DNA of 64,000 nt from Pukyongiella litopenaei (GTDB taxonomy: Bacteria > Pseudomonadota > Alphaproteobacteria > Rhodobacterales > Rhodobacteraceae): NCBI RefSeq assembly GCF_003008555.2, contig NZ_CP027665.1, positions 1,426,001-1,490,000 of the forward strand, given 5' to 3'. The position numbers were made by a program, and so were the translations under genes. Every line of letters begins with the position of its first letter. Position 1 is the stretch's first letter. Shown one piece after another: positions 17,370 to 26,605 of this stretch. A model generated the notes under the pieces. The model made no database searches. It worked only from the letters and a program-made list of their open reading frames with translations, and was not told where the DNA came from.

Positions 17370-19072
17370 TGAAGTGAGTCCTTTCTGTTGCGCGCCGCAA
17401 GCATGTCCGCGGACACGCCGTGATAGGCAGCCAGTTCTTCCGTGAGTGATTGCTTCTGATCTTCGATCTCGGTCGTGGTCAGGCCGCAGGTCCGGGCCAT
17501 GATCGCGCCAATCCGGTCGATGATCTCGCCCGAGATCTGACCCGTGATCGCAAGGTCGGTGCGCCGCAGGACAATATCCGAGAGCGTCAGCGCATATTCA
17601 TGGGTCAGGATCCAGGCAATTTCCGCGTCGAAATAACGGGTCGCCGGGGTCAATTCCCGACCGTTATGCGCCATGCAGAAAGCGGCGATTTCGGTAGCCT
17701 GACTGCCATAGTGCTCGCGCAGATGCGCGACCCTGTCGGGCGCCAGGCTGCCGCAGGCCGACAGCGCGCCACTGTCTGTTTCGTCGTAGCCGAAGCCGCC
17801 GCCAATCGGCAGATCGAGGGTGGAGATTCTGCGGGTTTTTCCCAGCTCCCGCAACACTTCATCCCCGGCTTCTTCGGCAAAGGCGCGGAATGTCGTCCAT
17901 TTGCCGCCGATCATGCAGAATTGCGGCACCGCTCCGGCGATGCGGCGGATCGAATGCCCGCGCGAGATGCGGCCGGTGAAATCGGCATCGCTCATCGGCA
18001 AGGGGCGGATGCCGCTGTAGCTGAAGACGACATCCCGCGGCGAGACGTCGATTCCGGGGAAAACCAGCCGCAGCGACCCCAGGATATAGTCCAGCTCTTC
18101 GGGTTCGCAGCGCACGCGCGCGACCTTGTCCGTGCGCAGATCGGTCGAACCCGCAAGCACCTTGCCCAGATAGGGAAAAACGATGCACACCCGGCCATCG
18201 GTGTTTTCATAGAACACCATGTGCCCGTTCAGCGCATCATACAGCGCGGCATTCTCCAGGATCAGGTGAGAACCCTTGGTGCCCGAAACCATCCGCTCCG
18301 CGTTCCGGCCAGACAACGTGCGCGCGGTATCGTCGACCCAGGCGCCCGTGGCGTTCACGATCACCCTGGGATTGATCTCGAAAACCTCGCCCGTCGGTCC
18401 GTCGATCACGCTGAACCGGCCGTCGCAGTTGCGCAGCTCCGCGTAGTTGAGCGCAACGGAGCCGGGTGCCGCATATGTGGTGTCGCGCAGCATCTCGATG
18501 CAAAGGCGTTCAGGGTGGCTGATCCAGGCATCATGGTAAACGACCGAACGCCTGGCCTCCTGGGTCAGCTCTGGCCAGGTCCTGCGTGTGATCCTGCGTG
18601 AGTGGAACCGGTGTTTGGGTATCGCGCGCCGCTTGCGCGACACCCAGTCGTAGAGCGTCAGGCCGATCTTGATTGGGATCGCCCCTCGATTGGCAGGTTT
18701 GCCGTGGTGGCCGAAAAAATGCGCCGCCGCGTTCAGCATGCCGGACGCAAGCGACGTGATCGGGATCATCGTCGGCAGAGGCCGGACCATATGCGGAGCG
18801 TTGCGCAGGAGCGCATCGCGTTCCTGCAGCGATTCCCGGACGAGATCGAATTCACCGTTCTCAAGATAGCGCAGGCCGCCATGGATCATCCGCGAGGGGG
18901 CCGCGCTGCACCCCGAGCAGAAGTCGTTTCGCTCGATCAGGAGGACACGCAGGCCCTGCAGGGCCAGATCGCGATAGACGCCGATTCCGTTGACACCGCC
19001 GCCTACGATCACGACATCCACATCCGGTGTCGTGCGCAGCTTGGTCAGGTCTTTGCGGCGTTGTTCAGACAT
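17366..19072 (-). CDS. FAD-dependent glycerol-3-phosphate dehydrogenase-like enzyme
   Basis: The protein has 568 residues. It shows the FAD motif VVIVGGGVNGIGVYRDLALQ (from residue 20), RNDFCSGCSAAPSRMIHGGL, VNATGAWVDDTAR, VFPYLGKVLAGSTDLRTDKV and FSYSGIRPLP. It belongs to the GlpD/EryB group of membrane-associated dehydrogenases that oxidise a polyol phosphate to a keto phosphate and pass electrons to quinone. With the neighbouring kinase and aldolase, a polyol phosphate other than glycerol-3-phosphate is plausible, as with EryB on erythritol phosphate. The C-terminal domain (about 400-568) is the usual GlpD cap. The exact substrate is unknown. Confidence 0.88.
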   Translation of the reverse strand: MSEQRRKDLTKLRTTPDVDVVIVGGGVNGIGVYRDLALQGLRVLLIERNDFCSGCSAAPSRMIHGGLRYLENGEFDLVRESLQERDALLRNAPHMVRPLPTMIPITSLASGMLNAAAHFFGHHGKPANRGAIPIKIGLTLYDWVSRKRRAIPKHRFHSRRITRRTWPELTQEARRSVVYHDAWISHPERLCIEMLRDTTYAAPGSVALNYAELRNCDGRFSVIDGPTGEVFEINPRVIVNATGAWVDDTARTLSGRNAERMVSGTKGSHLILENAALYDALNGHMVFYENTDGRVCIVFPYLGKVLAGSTDLRTDKVARVRCEPEELDYILGSLRLVFPGIDVSPRDVVFSYSGIRPLPMSDADFTGRISRGHSIRRIAGAVPQFCMIGGKWTTFRAFAEEAGDEVLRELGKTRRISTLDLPIGGGFGYDETDSGALSACGSLAPDRVAHLREHYGSQATEIAAFCMAHNGRELTPATRYFDAEIAWILTHEYALTLSDIVLRRTDLAITGQISGEIIDRIGAIMARTCGLTTTEIEDQKQSLTEELAAYHGVSADMLAARNRKDSLQ

Positions 19073-19135
19073 GTCTTACCCGTTCGCCGCGGCGGGCAAT
19101 CGCCCCGGCGCCGTTCCTTTTGATCCTGGTTCTGG

Positions 19136-20131
19136 CTAGGCGGCCATGTCGCCCAGATGTGCGGCGGCAGCCCGGTTGATGGTTTCGATATCTTCCTGTG
19201 ACAGGCGCAAACGGCCCGCCTTGGCATTTTCGGTGGCCTGTGCAGCGTCGCGCGCGCCGCAGAGCGAAAAGGTCACTCCGGGCCGCGAGACGGTCCAGGC
19301 AATGACCGTTTGCGCCAGCGTCGCCCCCTGCGCCTCGGCAATCGGTGAAATCGCGGTCATCAGGCCAGCGACCTTCTGACGATTGGCCTGTGAAAAGAGC
19401 GGGTTGTCCTTGCGCTGATCGTCACCTTCAAAGACGCGTTCCGGCCCCATCTTGCCGCTGAGCAGGCCAAGGGCCAGCGATGAATAGCTGAGCACCGACA
19501 CACCCTTGTCGCGGCAAAGCGGCAGCATGTCCGTCTCGAGGCCACGCTTGACCATCGAGTATTCCTCCTGCACCGCATCCAGTTGCCCGGCGGCGAGATA
19601 GGCCTCCACATCCGCAGGCTCGGTATTGCTGGCCCCGATCGAGCGGATCTTGCCCTGGGCCTTCAGCGTTTCCAGCGCCTCCATCGTCTCGGCAATGGGT
19701 GTCGTCGGGTCCTGCCAGTGCGTGATGTAGTGATCGATGTAGTCGGTGCCGAGCCGCTTCAGGCTTTGCTCGACCTCGTGGATGATCGCATCCCTGCCAA
19801 GATAGCGATGCACGGGCCGGCCCTCATAGTCGAAGAAGTGATTGCCTTTCCGTGTGTGCCAGACCAGCCCGCACTTCGTGGCGAGCACGACCTTGTCACG
19901 GCGACCGACCAGCGCCTTGCCGACGATCTCTTCGGCCAAGCCCTGACCATAGGCAGGGGCGGTGTCGATCAGCGTGACGCCTTCGTCCACCGAAGCCTGG
20001 ATCGCGGCGATCGAGCGGGCCTCGTCGGTGCCGCCCCACATCCAGCCGCCGATGGCCCAGGTCCCGAGCCCGATGACGGACGCCTCGATCCCCGAACCGC
20101 CAATGGTCCGTGTTTGCATTTCATGCGACAT
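19136..20131 (-). CDS. Aldo/keto reductase
   Basis: The protein has 331 residues. The catalytic tetrad can be placed: Asp in LIDTAPAYG with the Tyr beside it, Lys in VVLATKCGLVW, and His in DYIDHYITHWQDP. NADPH-binding residues lie near SLCGARDAAQATENAKA. It reduces an aldehyde or ketone, perhaps the aldehyde released by the aldolase or a free ketose (inference). The start codon lies 11 bp inside the end of the SorC regulator gene, with GGAAGGGG ahead. The next gene, GlpD-like, follows after 63 bp. Confidence 0.9.
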   Translation of the reverse strand: MSHEMQTRTIGGSGIEASVIGLGTWAIGGWMWGGTDEARSIAAIQASVDEGVTLIDTAPAYGQGLAEEIVGKALVGRRDKVVLATKCGLVWHTRKGNHFFDYEGRPVHRYLGRDAIIHEVEQSLKRLGTDYIDHYITHWQDPTTPIAETMEALETLKAQGKIRSIGASNTEPADVEAYLAAGQLDAVQEEYSMVKRGLETDMLPLCRDKGVSVLSYSSLALGLLSGKMGPERVFEGDDQRKDNPLFSQANRQKVAGLMTAISPIAEAQGATLAQTVIAWTVSRPGVTFSLCGARDAAQATENAKAGRLRLSQEDIETINRAAAAHLGDMAA

Positions 20132-21101
20132 CCTGTGCCCCTTCCATATCGTTCAGAACCGCCTTGGCGGTGTCTTCGTCGAGAATGACGGTATCAACGA
20201 GCTTTCCGCTCAGGACGGCCTTCAGCGGCGCGACCTTCTCGGGTCCGGCGGTCACGCCGATAACCCGCTCACAATTGGAAAGCTCACCCGGCGCGACGGA
20301 AACCAGACGCGAATTGAGCGCGTAGTTCGACACCGCCCCGTTGCTGTGAATGAGATGGGCGAGAAATTCGCCCACGACGCCCATGCCGACGAGCATCTTG
20401 CGGTCGGCCTCGGGCACGGGATGCAGGTCGTAATAGCTGGACCCTTCGGGTTCGATGGACCCGATACCGACAAGGGCCACCGTGGCGCGGCGGGCGAGGT
20501 CCATCACTTCGCGGATCGAGGCCACCTCCATCAGCATGTTGCGCTGGTCCTTTGTCTCGGCAAAGAGCGGGGCGTGCATCAGCATCGTGCGCCCGCCCAG
20601 CCGATCCGCCATCCGGTTCGCCAGATGATTGACATCGGTAAAGAACTTGCCCTGAACCGCCCCGGTCAGCGGCACCACCGTGACGTCGAAACTGCGTTCG
20701 GGGTCAAGGTTCTCGACCACGGCGCTGACGGCCTTGCCGCCCGTGATGGCGATGACATCCCCGTCCTTGAGACTTTCCGTCAGGTGGTGCGCGGCTGCGC
20801 GACCCACTTGTTGCAATGTGGTTTCAACACTGCCTTGCACCGATGGAGTGACCATCGCATCGCGAAGCCCGCAGCGCTCGGTCAGAACCCTTTCGAGGTC
20901 GGTGAGCGCCTGAAAGGGGCTTTCGATATCAATCTTGACCATCCCCAGTTTGCGGCCCTGCGTAATCAGGCGATTCACCTTCGAGGTGGAGAGATTGAGC
21001 CTCCGGGCGATATCCGACTGCTTCTGTCCCTCCATGAAATGAAGCACGAGGACGGCATGGATCTGGCGAATGAGTTCAAAATCCTTCTGGACGTCCGGCA
21101 T
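20121..21101 (-). CDS. SorC-family sugar-responsive regulator
   Basis: The protein has 326 residues. The N-terminal helix-turn-helix (about 22-50) reads MEGQKQSDIARRLNLSTSKV followed by NRLITQGRKLGMVKI, typical of SorC. The rest is the NagB-like sugar-phosphate-binding domain, with DVIAITGGKAVSAVVENL, GIGSIEPEG and GVVGEFLAHLIHSNG. SorC proteins, such as EryD for erythritol, sense pathway intermediates. Its place inside the operon suggests autoregulation. A likely operator lies at 24807-24836. GGAGG precedes the ATG, and the long in-frame upstream extension is antisense to the permease and was rejected. Confidence 0.9.
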   Translation of the reverse strand: MPDVQKDFELIRQIHAVLVLHFMEGQKQSDIARRLNLSTSKVNRLITQGRKLGMVKIDIESPFQALTDLERVLTERCGLRDAMVTPSVQGSVETTLQQVGRAAAHHLTESLKDGDVIAITGGKAVSAVVENLDPERSFDVTVVPLTGAVQGKFFTDVNHLANRMADRLGGRTMLMHAPLFAETKDQRNMLMEVASIREVMDLARRATVALVGIGSIEPEGSSYYDLHPVPEADRKMLVGMGVVGEFLAHLIHSNGAVSNYALNSRLVSVAPGELSNCERVIGVTAGPEKVAPLKAVLSGKLVDTVILDEDTAKAVLNDMEGAQDVA

Positions 21102-21103
21102 GG

Positions 21104-22123
21104 CTACCTCCGTCTCTTGTTGAGGTAATGGTCGATCGTCACTGCGGCGAGCAGGATGGTGCCGCGAATGATGTCCTGCCAGTAGACAGAGACATCGAGA
21201 AGCGCCAGCGAGCTTGAGACCAGCGAAAGCAGGATCACACCGAGGATCGCGCCGAGGATGGAACCCGAGCCGCCATTGAGGCTTGCACCGCCGATGACGG
21301 CTGCCGCGATGATCGTCAGTTCCAGGCCCAGCCCGAAGGTCGGTTGCGCCGATCCGAACCGCGCCATGTAGATGATCCCGGCAATGCCGCAGAGAGCCGA
21401 GCACAGCGTGGTGGTCAGGAAGATCACCTTCTTGGTGCGAATGCCGGAATAGGCCGCCGCCTTTTCGTTGCTTCCGGTGTAGAACACCTTGCGGAACATC
21501 GTGGTGCGGCGCAGCATGAAGTCAAAGGCGATCACGAAGACCAGGAAGATGATGATCACCACAGGGAACGGTCCGATGGACCCCTGCCCGATGAACTTGA
21601 ATTCCGGCGGCAGAGTATAGAGCCCGAGCGGACGACCACCGGTAAACAGCAGGCAGGCCCCGCGCGCGATCACCATCACGGCCAGAGAGACGATGAAGTG
21701 ATGCAGGCCCACGCGGGTGACGAAGAAGCCCATGAAGGCCCCGATCCCGGTGCACATCGCAATCGCCATGGCCGAGGCGATCCAGGGGTTCACGCCGCCC
21801 AGGAACAGCCAACCCGCAACCACCATCGCCAGTGCTGTGACGGAACCGACCGAAAGGTCGATGCCACCCGAGATCAAGAGGATCGTCATGCCGATCACCA
21901 ACAGGCCATCGACTGCAAAGGCCATCGACATCGCCCGCATGTTGGCCCAGGTCAGAAAATAGGGCGAGGCGAAAGACATGATGATGAAGAGCGCCAGAAT
22001 GATCAGGACGAGGCCCGTCTCCCGCATCTGCAGGAACCGCTTGAGCACGGGAACGTTGGCGGTCGGTGGCCGGTCTTGGGCCGCAAGGGTTGTCGTGTTG
22101 TCCATGCCTCGTGCCTTTCTCAT
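21104..22123 (-). CDS. Sugar ABC transporter permease, RbsC type
   Basis: The protein has 339 residues and eight to ten membrane helices. The family signature regions are visible: the opening helix with [20 protein letters not shown], then [39 protein letters not shown] and [20 protein letters not shown]. It moves a monosaccharide- or polyol-like substrate across the inner membrane. The ATG at 22123 overlaps the ATPase stop (ATGA). A second in-frame ATG at 22105 could be the true start. Confidence 0.92.
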   Translation of the reverse strand: MRKARGMDNTTTLAAQDRPPTANVPVLKRFLQMRETGLVLIILALFIIMSFASPYFLTWANMRAMSMAFAVDGLLVIGMTILLISGGIDLSVGSVTALAMVVAGWLFLGGVNPWIASAMAIAMCTGIGAFMGFFVTRVGLHHFIVSLAVMVIARGACLLFTGGRPLGLYTLPPEFKFIGQGSIGPFPVVIIIFLVFVIAFDFMLRRTTMFRKVFYTGSNEKAAAYSGIRTKKVIFLTTTLCSALCGIAGIIYMARFGSAQPTFGLGLELTIIAAAVIGGASLNGGSGSILGAILGVILLSLVSSSLALLDVSVYWQDIIRGTILLAAVTIDHYLNKRRR

Positions 22124-23631
22124 GCCAGTGTGGCGGAGGCATCGAGAACCGACGCCAATCGCATGATGTTCTCTTCGGTAATCTCGTCACCGGTGACCTC
22201 GCCGCTGATGCGGCCCTCGCGCATCACCAGAACCCGGTCGCAGACCCCGATCAGTTCCGGCAGTTCCGATGAAATCACCACGATGCCCACGCCGGCCTCG
22301 GCCAGGTCGCGCAGAATCTGGTGGATTTCCGATTTCGCCCCCACATCGACGCCGCGGGTGGGTTCATCGAGAAAGATCAGTTCGGGGTTGACCGAGAGCA
22401 TCTTGGCGATGGCGACCTTTTGCTGATTGCCACCCGACAGTGACATGACCGGATCGGTCAGCGCGCCGCATTTGAGGTTGAGCTTGCGGCCCAGTGCATC
22501 GCTTTGCCGATGTTCGGCCACAGTGCTGATCAGCCCCAGACGGCCGGCAACCTGCTCGACCTTCAGGGCCGAGACATTCGCGGCAATCGACAGGTCCAGA
22601 AAGACCCCGTCGCCCTTGCGATCCTCGGACAGGTAAACCATGCCATGCGCGATACTGTCCTGATAGGATCGCAGATTCAGGCGCTTGCCCTTCAGCCAGA
22701 CCTCTCCGGTCACATCGCCCTCGAGACGGCAGACGCCCTTGGCAAGCTCGCTGCGACCGGCCCCGATCAGCCCGGCGATCCCGAGGATCTCGCCCTTCTT
22801 CAGCGTAAAGCTGACATTCCTGAACCGCCGGGCTTCGGACAGGTCACGAACCTCCAGCAGGGTTTCCTCGGATGGGGTGGTCTGCTTGGCGGGATAGAGA
22901 TTGTCGATGACCCGACCGACCATGGCGTTGACCACGTCGCTCGGCTCGATCTCGGCCACGTTTCGGGTGGTGATGTGCTGACCATCCCGGAATACCGAGA
23001 CACGGTCGCAATTGTCGAAGATCTCGACCATGCGATGCGAGATGTAGATGATCGAGATGCCCCGGTCCGCAAGGTCCCGCATGATGCGAAAAAGCGTCTG
23101 CGCTTCGTTCTCGGTCAGCGCCGCGGTGGGTTCGTCAAGGATCAGGATACGGCAGTCCAGCGTCAGCGCCTTGGCGATTTCCACCAGTTGCTGGTGCGAA
23201 ATGGACAAATCGCGGACCAGCGTGGAGGGGTCGATGTCGCTGAGCTGGCGAAAGGCGGCGCGGGCATCATGCTCCAGTTTCCTGTAGTCCATGAACCAGG
23301 CGCGGCTGGTGTTGGTCGTCGCCATGAAGATATTCTCGGCGACCGACACATCGGGACAGAGCGCGATCTCCTGGTGGACGAAACCGATGCCCAACCGTTG
23401 CGCCATCGTCGGCGACGTGATCGTGACCGGTTTGCCATCCAGCCGGATTTCGCCACTGTCGGGCTGCAGGATGCCGTCGATGACGTTCATCAGGGTGGAC
23501 TTGCCGGCTCCGTTTTCGCCGGCGACGGCGTGGATTTCACCCTTGCGCAGTTCGAAGTTGATCCCGCGCAGCGCCTTGACCGGCCCAAACGACTTGCTGA
23601 GATCGCTGATTTCGAGAACGATGTTTTGCAT
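22120..23631 (-). CDS. Sugar ABC transporter dual ATPase, RbsA type
   Basis: The protein has about 503 residues with two fused ATP-binding domains. Domain 1 has Walker [10 protein letters not shown] (38-46), and Walker [13 protein letters not shown]. Domain 2 has a degenerate Walker [10 protein letters not shown], a signature LSGGNQQKV and [12 protein letters not shown]. This asymmetry is normal for the RbsA/MglA group. I chose the ATG at 23631 because the earlier in-frame ATG at 23649 has no ribosome site. It lies 81 bp after the binding-protein gene, across a strong hairpin. Confidence 0.92.
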   Translation of the reverse strand: MQNIVLEISDLSKSFGPVKALRGINFELRKGEIHAVAGENGAGKSTLMNVIDGILQPDSGEIRLDGKPVTITSPTMAQRLGIGFVHQEIALCPDVSVAENIFMATTNTSRAWFMDYRKLEHDARAAFRQLSDIDPSTLVRDLSISHQQLVEIAKALTLDCRILILDEPTAALTENEAQTLFRIMRDLADRGISIIYISHRMVEIFDNCDRVSVFRDGQHITTRNVAEIEPSDVVNAMVGRVIDNLYPAKQTTPSEETLLEVRDLSEARRFRNVSFTLKKGEILGIAGLIGAGRSELAKGVCRLEGDVTGEVWLKGKRLNLRSYQDSIAHGMVYLSEDRKGDGVFLDLSIAANVSALKVEQVAGRLGLISTVAEHRQSDALGRKLNLKCGALTDPVMSLSGGNQQKVAIAKMLSVNPELIFLDEPTRGVDVGAKSEIHQILRDLAEAGVGIVVISSELPELIGVCDRVLVMREGRISGEVTGDEITEENIMRLASVLDASATLA

Positions 23632-23664
23632 CTTTTCGGCGCCGATCATGGGTGGATGGAAAAT

Positions 23665-23694
23665 GCGCTGCCCGTCGTAACGATCGGGCAGCGC
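23665..23694 (-). promoter_or_regulatory. Intercistronic hairpin after the sugar-binding-protein gene
   Basis: GCGCTGCCCG and CGGGCAGCGC form a perfect 10-bp stem around a 10-base loop that can itself pair partly (TCG/CGA). It lies 18 bases past the binding-protein stop. No U-run follows on the minus strand, so it is more likely a stabiliser or partial attenuator than a full terminator. Confidence 0.75.
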
Positions 23695-23712
23695 AGGCGG
23701 GAGGTTGCCAGT

Positions 23713-24729
23713 CTAGGCGGGATCGCGGCCTTCCATGTAGACGTTCAGATCAAAGCTGTCCGCGTTCTCCTTGGTGATGACGGCAAAGCCGTTGTCCATG
23801 AACGGGATCTGCACCGGGTTGAATCCGCTGGTTTTCCAGTCGTTGAAGGGGTCGAAGATCTCGGACCGATTGGCCAGATGCACGGCCATGAAGCCCATGA
23901 AACCCTGAACGCCCTGGTTGGGGTTCAGCGACATATGGATGTTGCCGGCCTTGATATGCTCCAGCGTGGTCGGGGTCACGTCGGCATGCATGATCAACAC
24001 ATCGGACCCCGCTTCCAGTTTTGCCGCGACCGCCCCTTCTGCCGATCCGGCTTCGGGGATCCACATGGCGGCGAGGTTGGGGTTGGCCTGAATGATCGAG
24101 GCCGTGGCCTTGTAGGCGGCATTGCTGTCCTGATTGGTCGCCTGGCGCCCGACGAGTTTCATGTCCGGATAGTTGGCTTCCATGTATTCGATCAGGGCGG
24201 TGACGCGCAGATCGTGGTTCGACTGCCCCGGGTTTTCGAGCACGGCGTATTCCGCGCTGTCACCGACCTGGGCCACGATTTCCTCTGCCGCGAACTTGGC
24301 TTCGGCGCGATTGTCGGACGTGATGTAGCCCGAGCGGTTGGAATTGGGCGAATCCGCGGCGAAGGTAACGATTTCGGTCCCGTTGGCGATGGCACGGTTG
24401 ATCGGTTCGATGAACGGATCGGACTGCATCGGGTGCAGCAGGATACCGGCGGGGGTCTTGATCATGTCCTGCTCGAAGGAAGCGATCTGCTTGGTGATGT
24501 CGTAGTCAGGCGTGCCGGAGAACACGGTTTCGCACCCAAAGGCTTCAGCCGCCTGCTTGAACCCCTGATAGACCGGAACCCAGTAGGGGTGGCCCGACAC
24601 CATCACGTTCATGACGTAGGTTTCACCCGGCTCGCACATGATCCCCTCGGCCGAAGCCGGTGCAGATGCCGCTACTCCAGCGGCCAGAACCGTGGAGGCA
24701 AGGATCGCCTTTGTTGATATGGATTTCAT
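23713..24729 (-). CDS. Periplasmic sugar-binding protein, RbsB-like (Peripla_BP_4)
   Basis: The protein has 338 residues. A clear signal peptide (MKSISTKAILASTVLAAGVA, cleavage near ASA-EG) is followed by ETYVMNVMVSGHPYWVPVYQ, GILLHPMQSDPFIEPINRAI, ITSDNRAEAKFAAEEIV and AMWIPEAGSAEGAVAAK. These are the typical elements of pentose, hexose and polyol binding proteins. It delivers substrate to the permease and ATPase encoded next and is the first gene of the nine-gene operon. The ATG at 24729 has GGGAGAGAG upstream. Longer in-frame starts lack a ribosome site. Confidence 0.92.
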   Translation of the reverse strand: MKSISTKAILASTVLAAGVAASAPASAEGIMCEPGETYVMNVMVSGHPYWVPVYQGFKQAAEAFGCETVFSGTPDYDITKQIASFEQDMIKTPAGILLHPMQSDPFIEPINRAIANGTEIVTFAADSPNSNRSGYITSDNRAEAKFAAEEIVAQVGDSAEYAVLENPGQSNHDLRVTALIEYMEANYPDMKLVGRQATNQDSNAAYKATASIIQANPNLAAMWIPEAGSAEGAVAAKLEAGSDVLIMHADVTPTTLEHIKAGNIHMSLNPNQGVQGFMGFMAVHLANRSEIFDPFNDWKTSGFNPVQIPFMDNGFAVITKENADSFDLNVYMEGRDPA

Positions 24730-24806
24730 CTCTCTCTCCCTTGGATGGGGGCTGCGCACCTGACGACGCCCCTCCTCCGGGACAGTTCGCAAGATATTTC
24801 AGCCCA

Positions 24807-24836
24807 TGCAGTTTATTGCATTGAGGCGAAACTGCA
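24807..24836. promoter_or_regulatory. Candidate SorC operator upstream of the polyol operon
   Basis: TGCAGTTT and AAACTGCA form an 8-bp inverted repeat with a 14-base spacer, 78 bases upstream of the binding-protein start. Inside it the minus strand also shows TTGCA (12 bases) TGCAA. Widely spaced arms like these fit a tetrameric SorC-type regulator. The regulator is encoded in the same operon. The surrounding AT-rich stretch (24837-24905) probably holds the promoter. Confidence 0.45.
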
Positions 24837-25434
24837 AAAGGCAAACCTCCGAGTCAAAACACTTCTGAATATTTTTCGGTGGGTGAAATTTTTTTCAGAC
24901 CCAGCATTCCACAAACTTCGCAAGGATGCCGTTTTCACCGCCCCTCGGGCGCTCCGCCGAACGAGACCTAATGCGGGCGTCGGACTGCGTGGTCAGCCGT
25001 CCAGAGCGCAATCGCCAGTTTTGCGCGAACAAGGGCGCGGAACATTGTCTCGCTGAGGAACTCGTCGCGTATCAGCACCGGGCCTCGAAAGGTGCGCCGC
25101 GAAACGAAAGCCCGTATTGTGGGGCTGATGAACACCAAGTTTAGCTCCGCGGCAGGACCTATCGTTCGTGACGCCCGGAGATGGAACGCGCATCGCACGC
25201 GCGTCCATGGGGCGTGGACATATTGTCGTTCGTGCGGCCCATTGGCTGACCCACATCTCCCGAGACCTGGAAAGCCCCGTCTGGCGGCACTGGCTGGTAC
25301 ACGCTCTTGCTGCGCGTAAGGCCGGTGGATGCTCCGCAAGCCGTGACGCTCGTGGCCAGCATCAGTGGCACTTGCGGCAATGCTTGTGCTTCTGCTCGTT
25401 CGCGGTATCGAAGAACCGCAGATGTCAGGCGACA
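24837..25434. other. Intergenic and degenerate region
   Basis: The first 70 bases are AT-rich promoter DNA, with an imperfect repeat TGGGTGAAA/TTTCAGACCCA near 24881-24904. From about 24960 the sequence is GC-rich with short overlapping frames and no recognisable product. The N-terminal half of the EamA gene that follows should lie here but can no longer be read. Confidence 0.35.
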
Positions 25435-25692
25435 CCCATATGGGCGGTTCTTTACATCGCTGTTTTCGCGTCAGCGACCGGCTTTCTGTTCTGGACCTAT
25501 GGGATCAGCGTGGTCGGACCTGAGCGCGGGGGGCAGTTCGTACACCTGATGCCTGTTTTCGGGAGCGTTCTGGCGGTCCTGTTGCTCGGCGAGCAGGTCA
25601 CTGTCACGCTAGTGGCCGGTGCGGCCGGCGTTGTGACGGGTATCATTCTGGTCAATCTCCGACAGCGACCCACATCCCGGCAGCCGACATGA
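25435..25692 (+). pseudogene. EamA/DMT-family transporter, C-terminal fragment
   Basis: About 85 codons read PIWAVLYIAVFASATGFLFW, then YGISVVGPERGGQFVHLMPV and FGSVLAVLLLGEQVTV. This is the last three helices of an EamA (drug/metabolite) transporter. The matching N-terminal EamA repeat is absent in every frame upstream, although the open frame extends left to 25168 with unrelated residues. The gene is a decayed remnant. Confidence 0.65.
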
Positions 25693-25816
25693 AGCCACGC
25701 AATCGATCCTCCGCTTGCCCTGACGGGGTGGTGAATGGCGGGTCGCGGTGCAACGCGCCGTATCGGGCATATCGGGCTCGGTCCGAACCTGCGCTGCGGG
25801 CCGCCCCCAGGTCCTG

Positions 25817-26506
25817 TCAGGCATCGTTTCGCCTCGACGGCACCTTTGCGAGAGGACCAAGGTTGAGCCAATCGGCAAATGCCAGTCTTGCCCAGCCGTC
25901 ACCAAGAACTTCGAGCCGGTGGGTATCGATCGCGTTGGCCATCGTCACATCGCCACGGATGATATGGATCGCGTCCGGAAGCGTGCAGGCGACGTAGAGA
26001 TTGACGTCACCGCCCGGATCGTCGACGCATAGCTCGCATTTCTCCTTCTGGTTCAGGAACCACCAGAACCGTTTCGCATCTGCCTGATCGCTCAGTTCCA
26101 GCCGGATGAGACAGCGTCTGGCGCCAAAGGCATCGGGGTTGGCGGAACTCTCCAGGCCCCAGACCAGCAACCCCAGGTCAATTTCGTGCTCTTTCAATTC
26201 GCGCCTTGTCCATCGCTGGCCCCAGATGCCGAGACCCTCGACCACAGGAACGAATTCACCGCCCGCTTTGGTCAGGGCATAGCCGGGGCGCTTTTCGCCC
26301 ATGTTGTGACGCTCGATCACGCCTTCCTCGATCAGCCATTTCAGCCTCGAGGACAGAAGCGACGGTGACATCAGCGGAACACCGCGTTGAAGATCGGTGA
26401 ACCGACGTGGCCCGTGCGCGAGATCACGAACGATGAGGGCGTTCCAGCGCTCGCAAAACACCTCGGCCGCCTTGGCGACCGGACAGAATTGTCCGTAGGA
26501 TTTCAT
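25817..26506 (-). CDS. HxlR-family transcriptional regulator
   Basis: The protein has 229 residues. The winged-helix HxlR domain (about 5-100) begins YGQFCPVAKAAEVFCERWNA, followed by GPRRFTDLQRGVPLMSPSLL and IEEGVIERHNM. The conserved Cys8 (in QFCPVAKA) may sense oxidants or electrophiles. The extra C-terminal 110 residues resemble an SCP2-like sterol-carrier fold, a known extension in this family. It is divergent from a methyltransferase gene 99 bp away and probably controls it. I chose the ATG with GCGGG ahead; a longer frame upstream has no site. Confidence 0.85.
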   Translation of the reverse strand: MKSYGQFCPVAKAAEVFCERWNALIVRDLAHGPRRFTDLQRGVPLMSPSLLSSRLKWLIEEGVIERHNMGEKRPGYALTKAGGEFVPVVEGLGIWGQRWTRRELKEHEIDLGLLVWGLESSANPDAFGARRCLIRLELSDQADAKRFWWFLNQKEKCELCVDDPGGDVNLYVACTLPDAIHIIRGDVTMANAIDTHRLEVLGDGWARLAFADWLNLGPLAKVPSRRNDA

Positions 26507-26605
26507 CCCGCGTGTTTTTCCCGTTCCTACAGATCTTGAACTATATCTTGCATATGGCTTTGGGTCATCCTTGGGGCGATGACAATCGAACCGATGGGGG
26601 AAGCA

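Noticed and set aside
22504-24717. A 737-codon open frame on the plus strand
   Set aside because: It is antisense to the RbsA-type ATPase and the sugar-binding protein, which have clear motifs and ribosome sites. It is a GC-bias shadow.
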